Of a DNA stretch of 64,000 bases, positions 26,936-39,057 are shown one piece after another. The position numbers and the translations under genes were made by a program. Below the pieces are notes generated by a model. That model worked only from the letters and a program-made list of their open reading frames with translations. It was not told where the DNA came from and ran no database searches. Source of the stretch: Halomonas sp. HL-93 (GTDB taxonomy: Bacteria; Pseudomonadota; Gammaproteobacteria; Pseudomonadales; Halomonadaceae); contig NZ_LT593974.1 of assembly GCF_900086985.1 (NCBI RefSeq), forward strand, positions 3,534,001-3,598,000. The letters run 5' to 3'. Position 1 is the first letter of the stretch. Every line of letters starts with the position of its first letter.

Positions 26936-27969
26936 CCGATGACCTCAATCAGTGCCTCCCCCTGAGGCTTTTTCAGCGTACCAAACGGCTGCAAGTCCAA
27001 ACCGTAGGTACGCCCAATGCGTTCTACGTCGTCTTCCCAAGCAGGGTCCACAGCTAGAAGTAGCCCACCTGACGTTTGCGGATCGCACAGCCACTGCCAA
27101 TGAGCGTCATCCATGTTGGGCAGCGCGCTTCCCAGCGCATCGCGATTGCGCTGGGAGCCACCAGGCACCGCTCCTTGGCGGCGATAGCTTTCTGCTTCAG
27201 CCAAACGTGGTAACCGGCGAAAATCGATCTGTGCCATGACCTGGCTCGCGCGGCACATTTCGGCCAAATGACCTGCCAGGCCAAAGCCTGTTACATCGGT
27301 CATTGCATTAACGCCTTTAACATCAGCAAGCGGCACGCCAATTCGATTGGATTGCAGCATGGTTTCACGGGCCAATCCGTGGTGCCCCGCCGCTAAAAGG
27401 CCACGTTTCTCGGCCGTGGTCAGCATACCGACGCCAATCGGTTTGGTAAGGAACAACAAGTCACCGGGCTTGGCATGAGAATTTAGCTTCAACTTATCAA
27501 GTTCCACCAAGCCATTCACCGCCAGCCCAAAAATGGGCTCGGGCGCATCAATGGAATGTCCGCCCGCCAACGCGACCCCCAACTCGCGGCAAACCGCTTG
27601 TGCCCCGGCCACCACATCACCGGCAATGTCAGCACTCAATTTATCCAGCGGCCAGCCTAAAATCCCCAGCGCCATAACCGGCGTACCGCCCATGGCGTAG
27701 ACGTCACTGATCGCATTAGTGGCCGCAATGCGCCCAAAATCAAACGGATCATCGACAATCGGCATAAAAAAATCAGTGGTGGCAATCATGCCGCGGCCGT
27801 CACCCAAGTCATAAACGGCCGCGTCTTCGCGCCCCTGATTACCGACAATAAGTCGTTTGCTCGCGGCCGCAGGGCCTGCTTTGGAAAGAATATGATCCAA
27901 TACATCCGGGGCAATTTTACAGCCACAGCCCGCACCATGGCTGTATTGCGTTAATCGAATAGAACTCAT
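26932..27969 (-). CDS. selD: Selenide, water dikinase (selenophosphate synthase)
   Basis: 345 residues. The N-terminus RLTQYSHGAGCGCK is the SelD glycine-rich loop with catalytic C17 (a Cys form, not selenocysteine). It makes selenophosphate from selenide and ATP. It is upstream of selU with a 4-bp overlap, and no selA/selB or selenocysteine tRNA lies in the window, so tRNA selenation is its certain local use. The ATP-binding segments TDFFMPIVDDP and AGGHSIDAPEP are present. Confidence 0.96.
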   Translation of the reverse strand: MSSIRLTQYSHGAGCGCKIAPDVLDHILSKAGPAAASKRLIVGNQGREDAAVYDLGDGRGMIATTDFFMPIVDDPFDFGRIAATNAISDVYAMGGTPVMALGILGWPLDKLSADIAGDVVAGAQAVCRELGVALAGGHSIDAPEPIFGLAVNGLVELDKLKLNSHAKPGDLLFLTKPIGVGMLTTAEKRGLLAAGHHGLARETMLQSNRIGVPLADVKGVNAMTDVTGFGLAGHLAEMCRASQVMAQIDFRRLPRLAEAESYRRQGAVPGGSQRNRDALGSALPNMDDAHWQWLCDPQTSGGLLLAVDPAWEDDVERIGRTYGLDLQPFGTLKKPQGEALIEVIG

Positions 27970-28023
27970 GGCGTCTCTCCTTGGCTCATTGATATCACTT
28001 TAGTGTACCCCAAGCGCTTAACT

Positions 28024-29397
28024 TTAGAGGGCATCGAGCGCATCGCTCAATTTATCCACAGCGATAACCTCCATTCCTTTTGGCGGTTGTTTCGGGGCAT
28101 TGGCGCGTGGCACGATCGCCCGCTGAAAACCATGTTTGGCCGCCTCGGCAATACGCTCTTGTCCACTGGGCACCGGACGTATTTCACCCGACAGCCCAAC
28201 TTCGCCGAACACGACTAGCTCCCGGGGTAGTGCACGATTTTGCAGGCTAGAAACAACCGCTAAGAGCACGGCAAGATCAGCGCTGGTTTCAAGTACTTTG
28301 ACACCCCCCACGACGTTTAAAAATACGTCTTGGTCGCCAGTAAACAAGCCACCATGGCGATTAAGGACGGCCAGGAGCATCGCCAATCGATTAGGGTCTA
28401 GCCCAACCGCAACACGGCGAGGATTACCCAACGCCGACTCATCGACCAAGGCTTGCACTTCTACCAATATAGGCCGTGTGCCTTCCCACACCACCATCAC
28501 CAAACTGCCTGGGGCTTGCTCTTCCTGCCGTGATAAAAAGATGGCGCTGGGGTTTTTGACCTCTTTCAGCCCCTGCTCAAGCATGGCGAACACCCCCAGC
28601 TCATTCACCGCGCCGAAGCGATTTTTCTGGCCACGTAGCGTACGAAAACGTGAGTCGGCCCCACCTTCCAGTAACAGCGAGGCATCAATCATATGCTCAA
28701 GCACTTTAGGGCCTGCCAACGTGCCGTCTTTGGTGACATGTCCAACTAACAGAAGCACGGTATTCGTTTGTTTGGCAAAACGCGTCAACGCCGCGGCAGA
28801 CTCACGTACCTGGGCAACCCCTCCCGGCGCTGAGGCAATATCTTCAAGATGCATGGTTTGGATCGAATCGATCACCAGAATCTCAGGTTTCTCGCGCTCG
28901 GCCACGGCAAGAATGGTTTCCACGCTGGTTTCCGCCAGCATCTTCAACCCCTGGGTAGGCAACTGAAGCCGATGGGCGCGCATGGCCACTTGGGAAAGCG
29001 ACTCTTCTCCCGTTACGTAGATAATACGCCGTTGTTGGGCCAGTTTGCAGGCCGTCTGCAGCAGCAGCGTCGACTTTCCGGCTCCAGGGTTACCGCCCAG
29101 TAGAACCGCTGAACCAGGCACCAGCCCACCACCCAGCACGCGATCAAACTCAGCAAACGTCGACGTCAGGCGAGGCACTTCACTAAGGTCCACCTGCCCC
29201 AGGTCTACAATTTGTCGGGAGTGGTCCCCGGCGTAGCCAGCGCGGCCAGAGCCAGTGGCACCACTACCAGGGCGAGCGCTGGCTAAACGCACCTCACTTA
29301 GTGTGTTCCATTCCTGGCAGCTGGAGCACTGCCCTTGCCATTTACGATATTCCGCACCGCATTCAGTGCATACGAAGGCGCTTTTGGCTTTTGCCAC
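28024..29397 (-). CDS. radA: DNA repair protein RadA (Sms)
   Basis: 457 residues with a GTG start at 29397 (GGAG upstream). Domains: a Cys4 zinc finger (C10, C13, C24, C27), a RecA-like ATPase with Walker A GNPGAGKST (102-110), the RadA-specific KNRFG motif, and a C-terminal Lon-protease-like domain. It promotes branch migration in recombination. It diverges in spacing but not strand from the nlpE-like gene upstream, from which a terminator separates it. Confidence 0.96.
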   Translation of the reverse strand: MAKAKSAFVCTECGAEYRKWQGQCSSCQEWNTLSEVRLASARPGSGATGSGRAGYAGDHSRQIVDLGQVDLSEVPRLTSTFAEFDRVLGGGLVPGSAVLLGGNPGAGKSTLLLQTACKLAQQRRIIYVTGEESLSQVAMRAHRLQLPTQGLKMLAETSVETILAVAEREKPEILVIDSIQTMHLEDIASAPGGVAQVRESAAALTRFAKQTNTVLLLVGHVTKDGTLAGPKVLEHMIDASLLLEGGADSRFRTLRGQKNRFGAVNELGVFAMLEQGLKEVKNPSAIFLSRQEEQAPGSLVMVVWEGTRPILVEVQALVDESALGNPRRVAVGLDPNRLAMLLAVLNRHGGLFTGDQDVFLNVVGGVKVLETSADLAVLLAVVSSLQNRALPRELVVFGEVGLSGEIRPVPSGQERIAEAAKHGFQRAIVPRANAPKQPPKGMEVIAVDKLSDALDAL

Positions 29398-29430
29398 CGC
29401 AGTGGGTCTCCTTTTTATTCATTACATACA

Positions 29431-29457
29431 CAAAAGGCGGCCAGTGGCCGCCTTTAC
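29431..29457 (-). terminator. Intrinsic terminator after the NlpE-like gene
   Basis: On the minus strand AAAGGCGGCC-ACT-GGCCGCCTTT (29433-29455) runs into a short T-run. It lies between the nlpE-like stop and radA. Confidence 0.8.
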
Positions 29458-29474
29458 ACGTGTAACGGTATACC

Positions 29475-29921
29475 TTATTGGCGTTTAAGCTGTAGGGTTT
29501 CACCGTTTTCAAAACGACGGCGCTCAGGGTCAATTAACTCCAAGGTGCTGTCGTCGATACGTAAAAAGTAATAGATTTGGCCGTCGCCATCAGGGGTCAG
29601 CTCGTAAACAGTGGCATCGGGATCCGACGGTGTTCCACTGAGCACTTCCCAATTACCTTCGTAATTTTCGTCGGGTGGGCTTTGCGGATGGTTGCGATAG
29701 GCCGCATTGAGGCTAAAGGTCCGCTCTTCCGCCGTACTTTCTTCTTCACCTTCCAGAACCACATCAAGATCAATGCCATCGCAGTTACGGCATGGCAGTG
29801 AGCCTTGATAGTTTGCCTCCGCACTAGCGGACTCTTCTTCGCCCTGCTCCATCGGGCCGCTCGCGCAGCCAGCCATAAGTGCCAACATAGCCGAACCGGC
29901 TAGCAAACTCCTGAGTTGCAT
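29475..29921 (-). CDS. NlpE-like copper-resistance/envelope lipoprotein
   Basis: 148 residues from the ATG at 29921 (AAGGAG upstream); a longer 188-codon frame has no ribosome site. A type II signal peptide ends in the lipobox LMAGC with C19 as the lipidated residue. The mature chain has an acidic linker and then SLPCRNCDGI with the CxxC pair (C44, C47) of the NlpE N-terminal domain. Only this domain is present; E. coli NlpE is longer, with a second OB-like domain. Predicted outer-membrane lipoprotein, possibly sensing envelope or copper stress. Confidence 0.8.
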   Translation of the reverse strand: MQLRSLLAGSAMLALMAGCASGPMEQGEEESASAEANYQGSLPCRNCDGIDLDVVLEGEEESTAEERTFSLNAAYRNHPQSPPDENYEGNWEVLSGTPSDPDATVYELTPDGDGQIYYFLRIDDSTLELIDPERRRFENGETLQLKRQ

Positions 29922-30082
29922 TGGGTCTCTCCTTATCGTGTTGGACATTTTCTCAGTTACGCGCACTTGTGACAGCATAACGCCTACAAGGTGCAACGCC
30001 CACCCCTGTGATCCGAATGCTTGCGCTAAGTTAGCCTTCAAGCGACCATGGGTAACCTTGCTAGGATAATCAGGTTACCCTC

Positions 30083-31144
30083 ATGAGCCAATATTGGAGT
30101 CCGGCCGTTCGCACACTAACGCCTTACGTACCCGGTGAGCAGCCACGCGAGCAACTTGTAAAGCTCAATACCAACGAAAACCCTTACCCGCCTGCTCCAG
30201 GCGTCGGCGCAGCGCTGCGCGATTATGCGACGGATCACTTACGCCTATATCCTGACCCAACCTCTGCAGCGCTGCGTGAAGCGCTGGCGGAGACGTTTAA
30301 AGTAGCCAGCAGCCAAGTGTTTGTCGGTAATGGTTCCGATGAAGTGCTGGCCTTTGCCTTTCAGGCTTTTTTCCGCCATGGCGCGCCGCTAGACGTCCCC
30401 TCGATTACCTATAGTTTCTATCCCGTTTACGCCAATCTTTATGGCGTTGAGTTGCGTAAGCATCCGCTCAACAAGCAGTGGGAAGTCGATATTGATGCGC
30501 TTGCGGCGGGTACTGATCGTAGCGGCGTTATCTTCGCCAACCCGAATGCGCCGACAGGCCACGCGCACTCATTGGAGGCTATCGAGACACTGCTTAAGCG
30601 GGTCACGGACCGTGTGGTGCTGGTGGATGAGGCGTATGTCGATTTCGGCGCTGAGAGTGCAGTGGCGCTGGTTGACCGCTATCCTAACCTGCTCGTCACT
30701 GGTACATTTTCTAAATCCCGCAGTCTAGCAGGCTTACGCTTGGGCTATGCAGTGGGCTCCGAGGAACTGATTGATGGCTTGCTGCGGGTAAAAGACTCCT
30801 TTAACTCTTACCCAGTGGATAGCTTGGCAAGCTTAGTCGGCATCGCCGCACTGAAAGATGTAGAGCATTTCGAAGCCTGCCGCGAACATGTTATCACCAC
30901 GCGTGAACGTACTCGTCAGCGGCTCGAAGCGTTGGGGTTTGAGGTATTGCCCTCCAAGGCTAACTTTTTACTTGCTCAGCATTCTGATTATGCGGGTGCA
31001 CTGTTATTTGCCGGTCTACGCGAACGCGGCATTCTGGTGCGTCACTTTAACACCTCAGCGCTCAATAACTTTCTGCGTATCACCATCGGCACCGATGACG
31101 AGATGGATAGCTTGATTGAGGCACTAGAAGCGATCTGCGCTTAA
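30083..31144 (+). CDS. hisC: Histidinol-phosphate aminotransferase
   Basis: 353 residues, PLP fold-type I. KLNTNENPYPP at the start is the HisC signature. PLP lysine K211 lies in TFSKSRSLAGLRLGY, and VDEAYVDF carries the PLP-contacting Asp. It converts imidazole acetol phosphate to histidinol phosphate. Single gene between the NlpE-like gene (divergent) and the rRNA operon, followed by its own terminator. Confidence 0.95.
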   Translation: MSQYWSPAVRTLTPYVPGEQPREQLVKLNTNENPYPPAPGVGAALRDYATDHLRLYPDPTSAALREALAETFKVASSQVFVGNGSDEVLAFAFQAFFRHGAPLDVPSITYSFYPVYANLYGVELRKHPLNKQWEVDIDALAAGTDRSGVIFANPNAPTGHAHSLEAIETLLKRVTDRVVLVDEAYVDFGAESAVALVDRYPNLLVTGTFSKSRSLAGLRLGYAVGSEELIDGLLRVKDSFNSYPVDSLASLVGIAALKDVEHFEACREHVITTRERTRQRLEALGFEVLPSKANFLLAQHSDYAGALLFAGLRERGILVRHFNTSALNNFLRITIGTDDEMDSLIEALEAICA

Positions 31145-31170
31145 CTTTTTCTTTTCTAAGTCTTACTTTG

Positions 31171-31190
31171 GGCGGCGCAGGCCGCCTTTT
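31171..31190 (+). terminator. Intrinsic terminator of hisC
   Basis: GGCGGC-GCAG-GCCGCC-TTTT, 26 bp after the hisC stop. Confidence 0.85.
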
Positions 31191-31216
31191 GTCAGCTGTT
31201 TTTCTTCCGCCCAACA

Positions 31217-31249
31217 AAAAGCCCCGAGCACAGTGTGCTCGGGGCTTTT
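31217..31249 (-). terminator. Second rRNA-operon terminator
   Basis: Perfect 15-bp stem (AAAAGCCCCGAGCAC / GTGCTCGGGGCTTTT, 31217-31249) with loop AGT. On the minus strand it continues into TTTTTGTTGGGC, the same tail as the first terminator. It can also act on hisC read-through from the other side. Confidence 0.85.
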
Positions 31250-31257
31250 CTAAATAA

Positions 31258-31312
31258 GAGCCTGACGATGATCCGGCCGGCGCTCCGGGACTCTCCATGG
31301 GGAGACCCCTTG
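31258..31312 (-). pseudogene. Decayed 3' end of a second 5S rRNA gene
   Basis: On the minus strand the blocks GGGGTCTCCCCATG, GAGAGT and CATCGTCAGGC reappear in the order found at the 3' end of the intact 5S gene (31369-31487). About 19 unrelated bases separate the last two blocks. The 5' two-thirds of 5S is missing. It is followed by its own terminator, so it looks like a broken tandem 5S-terminator unit. Confidence 0.65.
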
Positions 31313-31330
31313 TTTCCTTCAGCCCAACAA

Positions 31331-31356
31331 AAAACCCAGCCGGTTGGCTGGGTTTT
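31331..31356 (-). terminator. First rRNA-operon terminator
   Basis: Stem AAAACCCAGCC / GGCTGGGTTTT with a 4-nt loop, running on the minus strand into TTTTTTG. It lies 13 bp after the 5S 3' end. Confidence 0.88.
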
Positions 31357-31368
31357 CTGCGGTATAGG

Positions 31369-31487
31369 TGCCTGACGATGACCTACTCTCGCATGGGGAG
31401 ACCCCACACTACCATCGGCGCGAAGCGGTTTCACTGCTGAGTTCGGCATGGGATCAGGTGGTTCACGCTTGCTATGGTCGTCAGGCG
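31369..31487 (-). rRNA. rrf: 5S ribosomal RNA
   Basis: About 119 nt. The ends GCCTGACGACC and GTCAGGCA pair to form helix I. The internal CCCATGCCGAACTCAG and GGGGTCTCCCCATGCGAGAGTA blocks are the conserved gammaproteobacterial 5S sequence. Last gene of the rRNA operon. Confidence 0.95.
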
Positions 31488-31636
31488 TAACTTTAAATGT
31501 ACATCATGCTGTGTCTTGTGGCGTCTCTCTTACCAAGCCCTGTGTCGTAAACACTTGGCTCAGTGCGCGTATCCGGTTCTCTGAGTGCTCTCACACTCGT
31601 TCGTTATCATCACGACCAGACCCCTTGGGTGTTATA

Positions 31637-34527
<2,891 letters not shown>

Positions 34528-34647
34528 CTATAACCCGAAGGAGTCTGGGGTTCGCAATGATAACGATTGCCGGATACGCTTGAGACGTATCACAAAACAA
34601 TTACGTAGGAACGTGTTCAACACACGTTCCTGTCAGCATGATATACA

Positions 34648-34659
34648 TTGTTAAAGAGC
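34648..34659 (-). promoter_or_regulatory. boxA antitermination element in the 16S-23S spacer
   Basis: Minus strand GCTCTTTAACAA, the NusB/S10-binding boxA consensus, located between the 16S and 23S genes as usual. Confidence 0.8.
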
Positions 34660-34668
34660 GACTGCTAT

Positions 34669-34764
34669 GCGCAGTGATAAGCGTTTTCTTCACGTTAAAA
34701 AAAGAGAAAAGACCTTTCTTCTTTTCTTTCAATGTGAAAAAAGCATCCGCTTATCACTGCGTAT
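34669..34764 (-). repeat. Long hairpin in the 16S-23S spacer
   Basis: Outer arms CGCAGTGATAAGCG (34669-34682 region) and CGCTTATCACTGCG (34751-34764) are perfect complements. An inner TTCACGTT / AATGTGAA pair and an A/G-rich versus T/C-rich tract extend the stem. The spacer (34528-34824, 297 bp) contains no tRNA gene; this hairpin is its main structure. Confidence 0.7.
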
Positions 34765-34773
34765 CGGCAGCTA

Positions 34774-34807
34774 TCTGATCAGGCAATTCATTGTGAGCGC
34801 TTACCGC
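34774..34807 (-). promoter_or_regulatory. 16S processing stem, 3' arm
   Basis: This spacer segment is the reverse complement, with few mismatches, of the 16S leader at 36511-36540 (shared core GATCAGG-n-AATTCAT and GCGCTT-n-CCG). The two would pair around 16S to form the RNase III substrate. Confidence 0.7.
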
Positions 34808-34824
34808 GAGCATGATGCATCGTT

Positions 34825-36357
<1,533 letters not shown>

Positions 36358-36510
36358 AAAATCATTGTGGTTCTTACTCACCACCCCAAAGGGCAGCAAA
36401 AGCGAACCAAACTTGGCTCAAGGGTCAAACGAATTCATTCAATATCGGCTTCGAAAAGCCGTAGTGCTTGAGTCGCTTGCCTTGATATTCGGTGATTTAT
36501 CACCCTCATC

Positions 36511-36553
36511 GGCAAGCGCCCACATGAATTACCTGATCAAATTATTAAAGAGC
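36511..36553 (-). promoter_or_regulatory. 16S leader: processing-stem 5' arm and boxA
   Basis: 36511-36540 pairs with the spacer segment 34774-34807 as the 16S processing stem. Immediately upstream, 36544-36553 reads GCTCTTTAAT on the minus strand, a boxA element. Confidence 0.7.
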
Positions 36554-36611
36554 GTTTCGCTTTACAAAACCGGCCAACCGGTGAACGGTTTGGCCTCAGC
36601 GAGGAAGACGT

Positions 36612-36639
36612 ATTCTACGCACTTCCGGGTGGTTGTCAA
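36612..36639 (-). promoter_or_regulatory. rRNA operon promoter
   Basis: On the minus strand TTGACA (36634-36639), a 16-bp spacer, then TAGAAT (36612-36617): a consensus -35 with the short spacer typical of rrn P1 promoters. The 16S 5' end is about 250 bp downstream. The remaining upstream DNA to lldD (36640-36858) has no gene. Confidence 0.8.
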
Positions 36640-36858
36640 TGACTAATTGGCGCGAGGTGATGCAAACCCACTGTCACCATCAGCACCCTAACTCACTGAC
36701 AAACCGAGGGTTTTAAACCCTTCTCACCGCTGGCAACGCTTGGCGTCCCCGGCAGCGGATGCGTACTTTACGGTGTCACCGCCGGGTTGGCAAGAGGCAG
36801 GGCGAAAAAATCCAACGCCACCCTGCTCTACTCTCATCAGCGCAAACTTCACTACTCA

Positions 36859-38013
36859 TTATTGAGCGTGGCGCAATGCGCCTGACACTAGCGAATCCGA
36901 ACTGAGGTCAGCAATACTCCGCGCTCCTGTCAGTGTCATGGCAACCCTCATTTCTTTTTCGAATAGCTCAAGCAAATGGGCGACGCCTGCCTCTCCAGCC
37001 GTGGCTAGCGCATAGATAAAAGCGCGGCCTATCAATGCCGTATCTGCCCCCATAGCAACCATTCTCACAACATCTAACCCGCTACGCACACCAGAATCGG
37101 CCAAAATAGTCAGATCGCCTTTAACGGCATCCGCTATAGCTGGTAAGGCTCGCGCAGTGGAAGGCACGCCATCAAGCTGACGACCACCATGGTTGGAGAC
37201 AACAATGCCATCGGCGCCGAAACGGACCGCGTCTCGCGCATCCTCAGGGTCCAGGATGCCCTTGATGATCATCGGGCCATCCCAAAATTCACGAATCCAC
37301 TCGAGGTCTTTCCATGAGATTGACGGATCAAAGTTATCACCAAGCCAAGCAATGTAGTCCTCAAGCTCCGTTGGCTTACCGCGATAATCAGAAACATTGC
37401 CCAAGTCATGAGGGCGACCATTAACACCCACGTCCCAGGCCCAAAAAGGGTGTGTTGCTGCTTGAAGCATGCGCTTCATCGGACCGTTCTTACCACTCAT
37501 ACCTGAGTGGGCATCGCGGTAGCGGGCGCCGGGAACCGGCATGTCGACGGTGAAAATCAGCGTCTTTACACCTGCTGCTTTAGCACGCTCTAAGACGTGC
37601 TTCATAAAGCCACGGTCTTTCAAAACGTAAAGCTGGAACCAGATGGGGCGTTCCACTGCCGCAGCCACCTCCGCAATCGGGCACACCGATACGGTGGAGA
37701 GAGTAAATGGAACGCCTTTCTTAGTGGCAGCACGCGCCGCCTGCACTTCACCGCGCCTTGCATACATCCCCGCCAGCCCAACAGGCGCCAGGGCAACAGG
37801 CATCGCCAGCTTTTCGCCAAACAGCTCAGTCTCCAGGGAAAGTGACGACATATCCTTTAGTACGCGCTGACGCAACGCAATATCGGCTAGATCATCGACA
37901 TTACGCCGCAGGGTGTGCTCTGCATAGGCGCCACCATCAGCATAGTGGAAAAGAAACGGAGGAAGACGACGCTTGGCAGCCTTGCGGTAGTCCGTAGATG
38001 CTGAAATTATCAT
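36859..38013 (-). CDS. lldD: L-lactate dehydrogenase (FMN, quinone-linked)
   Basis: 384 residues. The start [26 protein letters not shown] is the LldD type. Active-site residues are present: Tyr in FHYADGG, Tyr in WFQLYV, Asp in TVDMPVPG, Lys in IIKGIL, and His/Arg in SNHGGRQLD, plus LADSGVRSG for the flavin phosphate. It oxidises L-lactate to pyruvate at the inner membrane. A repressor-type operator occupies its promoter spacer, and the regulator gene faces it 270 bp away. No lactate permease gene is adjacent. The 3' end lies about 220 bp from the rRNA promoter. Confidence 0.94.
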   Translation of the reverse strand: MIISASTDYRKAAKRRLPPFLFHYADGGAYAEHTLRRNVDDLADIALRQRVLKDMSSLSLETELFGEKLAMPVALAPVGLAGMYARRGEVQAARAATKKGVPFTLSTVSVCPIAEVAAAVERPIWFQLYVLKDRGFMKHVLERAKAAGVKTLIFTVDMPVPGARYRDAHSGMSGKNGPMKRMLQAATHPFWAWDVGVNGRPHDLGNVSDYRGKPTELEDYIAWLGDNFDPSISWKDLEWIREFWDGPMIIKGILDPEDARDAVRFGADGIVVSNHGGRQLDGVPSTARALPAIADAVKGDLTILADSGVRSGLDVVRMVAMGADTALIGRAFIYALATAGEAGVAHLLELFEKEMRVAMTLTGARSIADLSSDSLVSGALRHAQ

Positions 38014-38055
38014 GGCGAGCCCTATGCAGCGGGTGTGCTATATGCTGGCACCCAA

Positions 38056-38084
38056 AACTAAAAATTGGTTTTACCAATTGACAA
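38056..38084 (-). promoter_or_regulatory. lldD promoter with embedded LldR/PdhR operator
   Basis: On the minus strand TTGTCA (38079-38084), a 17-bp spacer, then TTAGTT (38056-38061). The spacer contains AATTGGT-TTT-ACCAATT (38063-38079), a perfect 17-bp inverted repeat matching the PdhR/LldR consensus ATTGGTnnnACCAAT. Binding there would block RNA polymerase. Confidence 0.8.
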
Positions 38085-38222
38085 AAGTTCAGCACCAACA
38101 TTAGTGAGGCAATCCAACAGTGTCAATTGATGATGCCGCCTGCAAGCTATTTACAGACCTATACTTTAGTCCAAATTAACAAACAGCCAGGCTCGCCACC
38201 CACCACTACTTCTGGAAGTTAC

Positions 38223-38264
38223 TTGAGCTGAGTGGATAATCGTCTTAATATTGGTCTTACCAAT
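38223..38264 (+). promoter_or_regulatory. lldR promoter with LldR/PdhR operator
   Basis: TTGAGC (38223-38228), a 17-bp spacer, TAATAT (38246-38251), then the inverted repeat ATTGGT-CTT-ACCAAT (38250-38264) overlapping the -10 box. Autoregulation of the regulator operon is the simple reading. Confidence 0.78.
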
Positions 38265-38283
38265 TTATTTAAGGAGCTGTTAG

Positions 38284-39057
38284 ATGAGCTACCCGCCGCT
38301 CCGCCAACAGCGTTTGGCCGATGTAATTACCGAGCGCTTAGAGGCCATGATCTTAGAAGGCAGCTTAAAACCCGGGCAGCGGCTACCGCCCGAGCGCGAG
38401 CTTGCCGAACGTTTTGGCGTATCACGCCCGTCATTAAGGGAAGCCATACAAAAATTGTCGGCTCACGGCTTATTGACCAGTCGTCAAGGCGGGGGCACTT
38501 TCGTCAATGATTCTCTCAATAGTGGGTATACCGACCCCTTATTAGAAATGCTCTCGAGACATAAAGAATTTCATTTAGATTTACTTGAGTTTCGGGATGC
38601 CATGGAGGGCATTTCGGCTTATTACGCAGCCCTGCGGTCTACGCCCGCCGATAAGGCAGTGCTCATACAGCGCTTTGAAGAGCTTGATGGCGGCTTTGTC
38701 GGTGCCGACCCTGCTCAAGAAGCGAAGCTAGATGCGGCCTTTCACCTATCGATTGCGGAAGCGGCACACAACGTCCTGCTGTTACATACTATTCGAGGCA
38801 TTTTCCACCTTTTAGAGCAGAGCATTGTTGATAATTTAGCGCACCTCTTCGCCAAGCCTGACTCTCGTACACAGCTAATGAAGCAGCACCGCGCGCTGCT
38901 GGATGCGATCTTGGAAGGCCGAGCCGAGGATGCCCGCGCTCGCGCCCATGAACACTTGGTCTACGTAGAAGAAGGGCTATTGGAAATGGCAAGAGCCGAA
39001 ACCCGCGCTCAGCGTGCGCTGCGCCGGGCCCAAGGGGCGAGCTCGGCACCGGCATGA
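38284..39057 (+). CDS. lldR: GntR-family repressor of lactate genes (LldR/PdhR type)
   Basis: 257 residues. The winged helix (about 9-75) contains LPPERELAERFGVSRPSLREAI and the wing RQGGGTFV, followed by an FCD domain. It is close to E. coli PdhR in the LLEFRDAMEGISAYYAALRST stretch, so the effector may be pyruvate or lactate. Two operators of the matching type lie on its own promoter and on lldD, which supports the name by function. AAGGAG precedes the start. It overlaps dctB by ATGA, so the repressor is translated with a two-component system. The symbol is by context; PdhR is the alternative. Confidence 0.82.
   Translation: MSYPPLRQQRLADVITERLEAMILEGSLKPGQRLPPERELAERFGVSRPSLREAIQKLSAHGLLTSRQGGGTFVNDSLNSGYTDPLLEMLSRHKEFHLDLLEFRDAMEGISAYYAALRSTPADKAVLIQRFEELDGGFVGADPAQEAKLDAAFHLSIAEAAHNVLLLHTIRGIFHLLEQSIVDNLAHLFAKPDSRTQLMKQHRALLDAILEGRAEDARARAHEHLVYVEEGLLEMARAETRAQRALRRAQGASSAPA

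Noticed and set aside
31192..31449. Minus-strand 85-codon open frame over the rRNA terminators and 5S 3' end
   Set aside because: It overlaps the 5S gene, both terminators and the 5S remnant; such frames are a known over-annotation around rRNA operons.
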